From Streptomyces sp. MUM 178J (GTDB taxonomy: Bacteria > Actinomycetota > Actinomycetes > Streptomycetales > Streptomycetaceae), in NCBI RefSeq assembly GCF_022414575.1, contig NZ_JADWYQ010000050.1, positions 1-43,742 on the forward strand: a DNA stretch of 43,742 bases. The letters run 5' to 3'. The notes beneath the pieces were generated by a model that ran no database searches, was not told where the DNA came from, and worked only from the letters and a program-made list of their open reading frames with translations. Below are positions 17,610 through 24,001 of this stretch, one piece after another. A program made the translations under genes and the position numbers. The first letter of the stretch is position 1. Each line of letters opens with the position of its first letter.

Positions 17610-19157
17610 ATGGCATCACGGCGGGATGAGCTCAACGCATACACCTTTGCGAAGAAGCGCACGGTGGCGGCATTCCTCCAGCCGTCGGCCACGGGCAACG
17701 AGGAGGGCGCGCCCCGCCCCCTGCGGGCCGTGGTCCCCGGTCTCATCGTGGGCGCGCTGGTCCTGGCGGGCTTCGGCGCGTTCGGCATGTTCAAGCCCAA
17801 GGCCCCGAAGGACTGGGCGCAGCCCGGCGCCAAGGTCATCGTCGGCAAGGACTCCACCACCCGCTATGTCGTCCTGACCACCGGCAAGGGCAAGGACAAG
17901 AAGACCCTGCTGCACCCGGTGCTGAACCTCGCCTCGGCCAGGCTGCTGCTCAACCCGCAGGAGTTCGGCGTCATTCAGGTCAGCGACGACATCCTGGACG
18001 CGGGCAAGCCGCCGCGCGGCCCGATCCTCGGCATTCCGTACGCCCCCGACCGGCTGCCCGGCGCCAAGGAGGCGGACAAGGACAAGCGGTGGGCGGTGTG
18101 CGAGCAGCCGGGCGGCGGCAAGAGCCGGTCCGTGCAGAAGGCCGCGTTCGTCTTCGGGGACCGCGATCTGAAGCTGACCGAGGGCAAGAACCGCCTCACC
18201 GGCGGCGAAGTCCTCTATGTCCAGGGCCAGAAGGAGTCCCCGCGCTATCTGGTCGACGCCTCGGGAACCAAATATCTCGTACGGGGCACCGAGGCGGACG
18301 CCGAGGTGCTGACCCGCACCCTGGTCGGCGAGCGCAAGGAGCCGCAGCAGGTCACCGACGACTGGCTGGCCACGCTGCACGACGGCAGCCCCGTCGACTT
18401 CCCGCGGATACCCGGCCAGGTCGGTCAAAGCGCGGGCGCCGGCGGAGGGCTGACCGGGACGCAGGACCGGGTCGGCATGGTGCTGAAGGCCCCGACCGGC
18501 ACCGGGCCCCAGCACTATGTGGTGCTCCCGGGCAAGGTGCAGCCCGTCTCGGACTTCACCGCCTGGCTGCTCATCAACTCGCCGCAGACCGCGGACCTCG
18601 ACATGGCGGGCGAGGCGGCCGCCGTCGACGCGGCCTCCTTCACCCCCGACACCGAGGTCTTCGGCGACGGGCTGCGCTGGCCCGAGTTGAAGGCCAAGCA
18701 GGTCAACTCCGCAGGCGGCGAGCGGGACACCGTCTGCAGCGTGCTGCGCAAGGTCGACGGCAAGGGCCGTACGACCCTGTCCACCTGGGCCGGCTCCGGC
18801 TACCCCGCGGAGATCACCGCGGGCGGCACCAGCACCTATGTCACCCCCGGCTCGGGCCTGCTGTACACCCAGGTCCAGGGCAAGCAGACCAAGCCGGACG
18901 GCTCCCTTTTCCTGGTCACGGACACCGGGCTGCGGTACGCGGTGCAGGCCAACGGCGACAGCAGCACAGAGCGCTCCGACATCGGGGCCGGCGGCCAGGA
19001 GCAGCAGTCGGACGGCCGTCCGGAGCCCAGCCAGGCGCAGGTGCGGCTCGGCTATGCGAACGTCACCCCGGCGCTGGTGCCGATCGTGTGGTCGGAGTTC
19101 CTGTCCAAGGGACCGCGGCTGGACACCAACAGCGCACGTCAGCCGCAGGGCTCGTAA
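17610..19157 (+). CDS. eccB: Type VII secretion protein EccB
   Basis: EccB is a single-span core component with a large extracytoplasmic domain, part of the ESX membrane complex. The 515-residue product begins MASRRDELNAYTFAKKRTVAAFLQP, the family's cytoplasmic signature. A membrane helix at about 41-60 and a repeat-rich exported domain follow. Two cysteines (in AVCEQ and TVCSVL) likely form the conserved disulfide. It ends with SEFLSKGPRLDTNSAR, also typical. Start ATG 17610 lies behind GGGGAC; longer frames upstream are shadows of eccE. mycP follows after 11 bases. Confidence 0.94.
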   Translation: MASRRDELNAYTFAKKRTVAAFLQPSATGNEEGAPRPLRAVVPGLIVGALVLAGFGAFGMFKPKAPKDWAQPGAKVIVGKDSTTRYVVLTTGKGKDKKTLLHPVLNLASARLLLNPQEFGVIQVSDDILDAGKPPRGPILGIPYAPDRLPGAKEADKDKRWAVCEQPGGGKSRSVQKAAFVFGDRDLKLTEGKNRLTGGEVLYVQGQKESPRYLVDASGTKYLVRGTEADAEVLTRTLVGERKEPQQVTDDWLATLHDGSPVDFPRIPGQVGQSAGAGGGLTGTQDRVGMVLKAPTGTGPQHYVVLPGKVQPVSDFTAWLLINSPQTADLDMAGEAAAVDAASFTPDTEVFGDGLRWPELKAKQVNSAGGERDTVCSVLRKVDGKGRTTLSTWAGSGYPAEITAGGTSTYVTPGSGLLYTQVQGKQTKPDGSLFLVTDTGLRYAVQANGDSSTERSDIGAGGQEQQSDGRPEPSQAQVRLGYANVTPALVPIVWSEFLSKGPRLDTNSARQPQGS

Positions 19158-19168
19158 GAGGGGGAACC

Positions 19169-20416
19169 GTGCCCGCACCATTTCGAAAGGCCGCGCTGCT
19201 GACCGCCGCGACCGCGCTCTGCGGCGGTCTGGGAGCCGCGCCGCCTGCCTTCGCCGGGGAGGCAGGCCCTGTCGGCCTCGACGGCAGCGGCGAATGCACC
19301 TTCCCCATGAAGAAGCAGATCGAGGGCACCCCCTGGCCGCTTCAGCGGGTGCTGCTCGATGAACTGTGGCAGGACACCAAGGGCAAAGGCGTACGCGTCG
19401 CCGTCATCGACACCGGTGTGGACAACGACAATCCGCAGCTCAAAGCGGCCGTCGACGCCTCGGCCGGCAAGGATCTGCTCAAGCCCGACAAGGAAGCCGG
19501 GAGCGACGACAAGCGCGGCAGGACCGACGGCACCGTCGACGAGGTCGGCCATGGCACCAAGGTCGCGGGCATCATCGCCGCCCGCCCACGGGAGGAAACC
19601 GGCTTCGTCGGACTGGCTCCCGAGGCGACGATCATCCCGATCCGCCAGAACGACGAGAAGAACAGCGGCAACGACCGCACGATGGCTGCGGCGATCGACC
19701 ACGCGATCGCCAAGGGCGCCCAGGTCATCAACATCTCCCAGGACACCACCAAGCCGCTGACCGCACAGTCCCCGCTCGGCCAGGCCGTTCAGCGGGCCCT
19801 CGACAAGGAGATCGTGGTCGTCGCCTCCGCGGGCAACGACGGCCTCGACGGCAAGCTCAAGAACACCTACCCGGCCGCCTTCCCCGGTGTCCTCGCCGTC
19901 GCCTCCTCCGACCGCAACAACGAGCGCGCGGCGTTCTCCCAGGCGGGAGAGTTCGTGGGCGTCGCCGCCCCGGGCGTGGACGTCGTCTCCACCGTCCCCG
20001 GCAACGGCCAGTGCATCGACAACGGCACCAGCTTCTCGGCCCCGTACGTCGCGGGGGTCGCCGCACTGCTGAAGGCCAAGTTCCCTGAGTGGAAGGCGCA
20101 TCAGATCGTCGCGCAGATCCAGCAGACCGCCGAGCGCGCCATCAACGGGCGCGACGACTACGTCGGCTGGGGCGTCGTCGACCCGGTCCGCGCCCTGGAG
20201 GCGGACCCCGCCCATCCGCCTCAGGCCCCGCAGGCCGACCCCGGCCCGCCCAAGCCGCCCGCGCCCGAACCGGCCCATCTGGCCATGACGGAGACTCCGC
20301 AGGAACGCCGCGAGCGCTATGCAACCTATGTGCTGGGCATCGGCGTCGTACTGGTGGCGGTGATCTCCGGGACGGCCGTGGTCCTCCGGGACACACGGCG
20401 CAGAAGAGCTCACTGA
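19169..20416 (+). CDS. mycP: Mycosin, membrane-anchored subtilisin-like serine protease
   Basis: MycP is the ESX-associated subtilase that stabilises the secretion complex and can cleave secreted substrates. The 415-residue precursor has a signal peptide (to about AFA at residue 29). The catalytic triad is Asp81 (VIDTGVD), His128 (VGHGTKVAG) and Ser288 (NGTSFSAPYVAG), with oxyanion Asn223. A Pro-rich linker leads to a C-terminal membrane helix (YVLGIGVVLVAVISGTAVVL) and a short basic tail. GTG 19169 has a GAGGGGG site. It follows eccB by 11 bases, so the two form one unit. Confidence 0.95.
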   Translation: MPAPFRKAALLTAATALCGGLGAAPPAFAGEAGPVGLDGSGECTFPMKKQIEGTPWPLQRVLLDELWQDTKGKGVRVAVIDTGVDNDNPQLKAAVDASAGKDLLKPDKEAGSDDKRGRTDGTVDEVGHGTKVAGIIAARPREETGFVGLAPEATIIPIRQNDEKNSGNDRTMAAAIDHAIAKGAQVINISQDTTKPLTAQSPLGQAVQRALDKEIVVVASAGNDGLDGKLKNTYPAAFPGVLAVASSDRNNERAAFSQAGEFVGVAAPGVDVVSTVPGNGQCIDNGTSFSAPYVAGVAALLKAKFPEWKAHQIVAQIQQTAERAINGRDDYVGWGVVDPVRALEADPAHPPQAPQADPGPPKPPAPEPAHLAMTETPQERRERYATYVLGIGVVLVAVISGTAVVLRDTRRRRAH

Positions 20417-20429
20417 GCCAGCTTTGCGA

Positions 20430-20458
20430 TTGGAACTGTCGTACCAAGTGGTTAGAGT
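20430..20458 (+). promoter_or_regulatory. Probable sigma-70-type promoter for the esx pair
   Basis: TTGGAA (20430-20435) and TAGAGT (20453-20458) are separated by exactly 17 bases, a good match to the Streptomyces housekeeping promoter. It lies 14 bases after mycP and 257 bases before esxB, implying a long leader and separate high expression of the Esx pair. Confidence 0.65.
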
Positions 20459-20500
20459 GACTGCAGACTTCACAGGTACATGCAACGGGGGAGAGCAACT

Positions 20501-20704
20501 GTGATAGCCGACAGCGCAGTCTGTGCAGGTCCCCCACCACTCACACCCCAGGCTTCGCCCTCTCCTGAACACACGGGGGCGAGCGGTGGCGGGCCTCTTC
20601 GGCCCGGTCGCCGCAGTGCGGAGGCGCAACAGGAGAGCGCGACCGCGTCGTACGGAGAACACAGGCCCGGCGGCGACGCCACAGGGCCGGAAACCGAAGA
20701 GTGA
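20501..20704 (+). CDS. Possible leader ORF (67 codons) upstream of esxB
   Basis: GTG 20501 has a strong GGGGGAG site seven bases upstream, and the frame ends in TGA at 20702-20704, inside the Shine-Dalgarno region of esxB. That arrangement would allow translational coupling. The predicted peptide (MIADSAVCAGPPPL ...) is Pro/Gly/Glu-rich with no recognised domain. By my count about one third of its third codon positions are A or T, far more than in neighbouring genes, so it may be untranslated leader. The esxB frame is also open upstream (from about 20523) and could give an Arg-rich extended EsxB, which I consider less likely. Otherwise this 298-base gap holds only the promoter. Confidence 0.3.
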   Translation: MIADSAVCAGPPPLTPQASPSPEHTGASGGGPLRPGRRSAEAQQESATASYGEHRPGGDATGPETEE

Positions 20705-20714
20705 GGACCTCCAT

Positions 20715-21068
20715 ATGACCAGCCCCGCAGGCGGGTTCGGACTCGGCGACAAGCCGATCAACGATGCCAAGACCAAGATTCACCAGACCGCTGTCTCGGT
20801 CAGCAAGCAGGCCCGTGAGCTGGCCGACATCCTCGAGACGGTGCACGCCGGCTGGACCGGTGTCGGCGCCGCCGGCTTCAAGTCGGCGCAGGTCATGGTC
20901 AACGAGGACCACGACGAGATCCGCCGCCTCCTCAACGTGCTGCTGAACGCCGTGAGCGAGACGAAGAACCTGAGCAACGCGAACGACGACGACGTGCGCG
21001 CCGCGTTCAACGCGGTCAAGGCCGGCCCCGGAGGCTCGGGCAACAGCTCCGGTCTCAACGGCGTCTGA
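20715..21068 (+). CDS. esxB: WXG100-type ESX secreted protein, EsxB-like
   Basis: A 117-residue WXG100-family helical-hairpin protein, predicted to be secreted as a heterodimer with the next gene's product. The WxG turn is W47-T48-G49 (HAGWTGVGAAG), flanked by two long amphipathic helices. The C-terminal ~20 residues are Gly/Ser/Asn-rich and probably unstructured. The start ATG 20715 lies behind GTGAGGA. In Streptomyces the first gene of this pair is called esxB. No clear YxxxD/E export motif is seen here; its partner has one. Confidence 0.88.
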   Translation: MTSPAGGFGLGDKPINDAKTKIHQTAVSVSKQARELADILETVHAGWTGVGAAGFKSAQVMVNEDHDEIRRLLNVLLNAVSETKNLSNANDDDVRAAFNAVKAGPGGSGNSSGLNGV

Positions 21069-21123
21069 CACGCCCCGCCACACGTCCTGTATCAGACTCA
21101 CACGCACACCGAGGAGAGACACC

Positions 21124-21432
21124 ATGGCCGCTGACGACGGGAACACCCGGGTACGGTATGGCAGCCTGCAGGAGATGGCGAACCGCATCCGCCACGTCTC
21201 CGGCAATATCAAGAAGGACCTGGACGAGATGGAGCAGGCCATCAAGGTGGTGACGGACACCTGGGACGGTGAGGCGCACCAGGAGTACCTGACCCTGCAG
21301 AAGAAGTACCGGGCCCGCGCCGACCACATGCACAGCCGCCTGGAGCAGGTCGCCAAGCTCATCGAGTCCGGCAAGGACGGCTACCGCTCGACCGACGTGA
21401 AGGCCTCGCGGCTCTTCACCGAGGCGTTCTGA
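21124..21432 (+). CDS. esxA: WXG100-type ESX secreted protein, EsxA-like
   Basis: A 102-residue WXG100 protein with W47-D48-G49 at the hairpin turn. An export-type motif YxxxD (Y87-R-S-T-D91) follows the second helix. It begins with GAGGAGAGACACC just before ATG 21124, 55 bases after esxB. With EsxB it should form the heterodimeric substrate recognised by the third ATPase domain of EccC. A strong terminator hairpin follows, which isolates the pair from the convergent cassette. Confidence 0.9.
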   Translation: MAADDGNTRVRYGSLQEMANRIRHVSGNIKKDLDEMEQAIKVVTDTWDGEAHQEYLTLQKKYRARADHMHSRLEQVAKLIESGKDGYRSTDVKASRLFTEAF

Positions 21433-21452
21433 GCCACGCCTGCCTCACGGCC

Positions 21453-21484
21453 GAGGGGCACGCACCACATGGTGCGTGCCCCTC
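21453..21484. terminator. Strong terminator hairpin after esxA
   Basis: GAGGGGCACGCACCA (21453-21467) is followed by two bases and its exact complement (21470-21484), a 15-bp perfect stem between the convergent esxA and DUF397 genes. Probably bidirectional. Confidence 0.85.
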
Positions 21485-21502
21485 CGGTCGTTCTGCCATG
21501 GA

Positions 21503-21736
21503 CTACTGAAGGTCGAACTCCCCGTCCCGCGCCCCCAGCACGAACGCGCGCCACTCGGCCTCCGTGTAGCGCAGCACCGTGTCCGGATCGAGCGACGACC
21601 GCATGGCTACGGCCCCACCCGGCAGATGGGCGATCTCCACCCGCTCCTCTGCCTCCTCGGTTCCGGGGGCGCTCAGCCACTCGACATCCGAGATGTCGAG
21701 GGCGTACAGCTCGTCCTTCTCCTGCTGGGTACCCAT
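21503..21736 (-). CDS. DUF397 domain protein (orphan)
   Basis: A 77-residue protein with the DUF397 pattern: VEIAHLPGGAVAMRSS, DPDTVLRYTEAEWRAFVLGARDGEFDL. These small actinobacterial proteins usually sit beside an XRE-type helix-turn-helix regulator and are thought to act with it. No such regulator is present here. ATG 21736 is preceded by AGGAAAGG. It is the last - strand gene of the cassette; its product might influence expression of the cassette, but that is a guess from position. Confidence 0.85.
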   Translation of the reverse strand: MGTQQEKDELYALDISDVEWLSAPGTEEAEERVEIAHLPGGAVAMRSSLDPDTVLRYTEAEWRAFVLGARDGEFDLQ

Positions 21737-21849
21737 CAGACGCCTTTCCTCTCAGGGGATCCCGCGGGGGTCCGTACGGCCCGCGGTCCGATTATCCCCG
21801 TCCGAGCCCGCCCCGACAGCCGAACCGGATCACCGTCTCTTGACGCCGT

Positions 21850-22581
21850 TCAGCTTCCGGTCACTTCCTCCCGGAACCTGTCCATGGTCATGACCTTCTC
21901 AGCTGCGGGCATCGAGATCGAGAGCTTCTCCCCGAAGGAGTCGTACGTCGTGACGCTGGTCCGGCCATCTCGTGACGACTCGAGCCGCAACAGATGGTTC
22001 ACGTCCTTCGCGATGTAGTACGTGTCCTGAGTGCTGCCCGACGCCACCTCGAAGGCCTCGGTCTGCTTCCCGCCGATGCTCTTGTCCTTCTCCGGCACCG
22101 GTGAGGCACTCTCGTGAATCGCGTAGTAGGCGTCGCAACCCTGTCCGGTCTCCGAGCTCACATACACATCGCTGAGCTCCTCCGGAACGTCGATCCGCTG
22201 CCCCCGCTGCTTGAGCATCGCGGCGAGCAGCGTCGCACTCGTGTAGGTGGTTCCGTCGTTGCAGTACATGTCGCCGGACATCTCAGACCCGGAGTACCTC
22301 AGCCGGAGCCCCTGCTCGGGATCGGACCATATCTCCTGCTTCCCATCGGCGCTGGCGGTCGAATTGCCCGATGCATGGAATGCAGTACCCCGCATCGTCG
22401 TGTTGGCCCTCCCCACGGCACTCCGGGCGTCGCTGCTCGTCTGCGCGTCGTCAACGGCAGCGCTTGAAGGGCTGGAGGCGACGTCGTTCTCGGTCCCACC
22501 GGAACCGCTGCAGCCTGCCACAAGAGCACACAGAGCGACGGTGACGACGACAGGACACGTGGCGCGGAGCCTGAGGTGCAT
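21850..22581 (-). CDS. Lipoprotein, LppX/LprG- or LolA-like fold suspected
   Basis: A 243-residue lipoprotein precursor: basic n-region, hydrophobic core and lipobox LVAGC with Cys24 as the lipidation site. After a Ser/Thr/Asp linker, the mature part has the layout of LprG/LolA-like proteins (FHASGNSTASADGKQEIWSD ... MYCNDGTTYTSATLL ... VTTYDSFGEKLSISMPAAEKV). That assignment rests on pattern only. An alternative GTG start three codons upstream (22590) shares the AAAGGA site, whose spacing is poor for both. A decayed copy of its 3' end lies just upstream. Role unknown; in this position it could be a surface partner or protector against the neighbouring putative effector. Confidence 0.75.
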   Translation of the reverse strand: MHLRLRATCPVVVTVALCALVAGCSGSGGTENDVASSPSSAAVDDAQTSSDARSAVGRANTTMRGTAFHASGNSTASADGKQEIWSDPEQGLRLRYSGSEMSGDMYCNDGTTYTSATLLAAMLKQRGQRIDVPEELSDVYVSSETGQGCDAYYAIHESASPVPEKDKSIGGKQTEAFEVASGSTQDTYYIAKDVNHLLRLESSRDGRTSVTTYDSFGEKLSISMPAAEKVMTMDRFREEVTGS

Positions 22582-22689
22582 GAGTTTCACATTTCCTTTC
22601 GTGGCACGGGGAGATATCCCGCACCAGGGCTTGCTGCTATCTGATTGGCGCTGGAGTTCGGTGGTGCGCGGCAATGAGACACAGCGTGC

Positions 22690-22853
22690 AGAGGGCCGGT
22701 GATGGGTGCGACAACGGACTGTGTCGCCAGCCGACGGCATACCGTCCCAGTGCTCAGGTCGAGCTGTCAGAGCGACGCACTCCGTCGGCATGGAGACGGA
22801 ATCCCTCTTACAGCAGGAGTCGTACGTTGTGACGCGAGCTCGCCCGCCCCGTG
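22690..22853 (-). pseudogene. Remnant of the 3' end of a second copy of the lipoprotein gene
   Basis: The stretch 22815-22835 matches 21936-21956 of the intact lipoprotein gene at 20 of 21 bases, and similarity extends some 30 bases to each side. Translated on the - strand it gives RVTTYDS ... SVSMP, against SVTTYDS ... SISMP in the intact protein. No complete gene or start is present and the two sequences drift apart afterwards. This suggests a duplicated or recombined lipoprotein gene that has decayed. The rest of 22582-22854 shows no other gene. Confidence 0.7.
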
Positions 22854-22854
22854 A

Positions 22855-23958
22855 TCACCCCTCAGAGCGCTCTTGCTCTGTTGGCAGTATGACGCTGGGG
22901 CAGCGGTGTTGCTTGGCTGCGGCATCCAGGAAGGCCTGAAAGAGAGTGCGCATCCGGCTGGAGATGTCATCCCGGCCTTGATCGAGCATGAGCCGGAGAT
23001 ACTCTCTATCCCATTTCATTCCGAAATACACTTCGCCAGCTTCGCACTTCAGCAGGAGGCGACTATTCTGGTCGCTGTAACCAGCCTTCCCTGGCAGTTC
23101 CTGGAAATCCGTCAATCCCTGCTTCACACCCGAAATCACGTTCGGGTCAGTGCTCATGGAAAAGGTGGCCTGCGAGTCACTGTTGCCTCCGAAGTGCATG
23201 TCGCAGGCCCACGAATGATTCACGCTTCCGCTAACTGTTTCCTGGCCCAGGGTTGCTTTCTCGGGGACGAGAGCGGTCTTGGGAAGGCTGAACCCAGTGA
23301 TGCCGCATGCGTTTGCCTGGTCTGTTTTGATCGAGGCTTGCGGATCCTGAAGTGTAAATTCTGCATCGAGTTCTTCAGTTAGGCATCCGGCAGAGTCGGC
23401 CACCTTGCGGGCAACGTTGACGAGGAGTTGCGCCAGCTCCTCCCTGGCCGCATGACCAGTCCTGACTACAGCCTCTACGAAATTTACCTCATTTTCCCTT
23501 GGGAGCGTCGTCGAGCCGAGTGAAATGAGTCCGACCTTCTTCTGGCAGGAAGAGGGGAGCATTACCCAGCCGCGCTTTTCGGAAACTGCTCCAGTGGCCC
23601 CTCGGGAAAAGAACGACATGGAAGAAGGGTTCTTCCAGACGTGGGTCTGAAACTGGGCGTCTGCTTCGTTGGTCGACGTCTTTATTTCGGCTTCTATGCT
23701 AGGTGCACCGATGAACTTGCTGGTTCGTTCAACGGTGCATCGGAAGGATGCATACCCTGGCCCTCCCTGCGTGGAATCGCTTGAGATGCGTCCTTTGGTA
23801 TCCAGCGCGGCGGCGAGATCGGGGGTCTTGACTCTCCCCTGGCATAGAGTGTCCTTGCCGAAGATATTGGTGTTCCACCAGACAAGGCTGGCGATGATGG
23901 AGAGCGCCAGGGTGCCTGTCACGGTGAGCAGGAGTGACTTTCTGCTCGTGATACTCAT
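22855..23958 (-). CDS. Membrane-anchored extracytoplasmic protein of unknown function
   Basis: A 367-residue protein with a short basic N-terminus and one hydrophobic helix (about 8-28), then an exported domain. Several cysteines (LCQGRV, FRCTVE, SSCQKK, AGCLTE, NACGIT, WACDMH, LKCEAG, HRCPS) suggest disulfides. No domain was recognised. Line-by-line counts give about 52-55% GC, well below neighbouring core genes, which points to foreign or fast-evolving sequence. ATG 23958 is preceded by GGAAGG, and the gene starts 43 bases after the putative effector's stop, so they are probably one operon. It is a candidate immunity or tethering partner of that effector, by position only. Confidence 0.75.
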   Translation of the reverse strand: MSITSRKSLLLTVTGTLALSIIASLVWWNTNIFGKDTLCQGRVKTPDLAAALDTKGRISSDSTQGGPGYASFRCTVERTSKFIGAPSIEAEIKTSTNEADAQFQTHVWKNPSSMSFFSRGATGAVSEKRGWVMLPSSCQKKVGLISLGSTTLPRENEVNFVEAVVRTGHAAREELAQLLVNVARKVADSAGCLTEELDAEFTLQDPQASIKTDQANACGITGFSLPKTALVPEKATLGQETVSGSVNHSWACDMHFGGNSDSQATFSMSTDPNVISGVKQGLTDFQELPGKAGYSDQNSRLLLKCEAGEVYFGMKWDREYLRLMLDQGRDDISSRMRTLFQAFLDAAAKQHRCPSVILPTEQERSEG

Positions 23959-24001
23959 GCGTCATCGCCTTCCTGTGGATTCTGGGGAATCAGGGATCTC
24001 G

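Noticed and set aside
22582..22791. N-terminal extension of the lipoprotein up to an ATG at 22791
   Set aside because: The extension has no signal features and overlaps the decayed remnant. The signal peptide and lipobox fit a start at 22581 or 22590.
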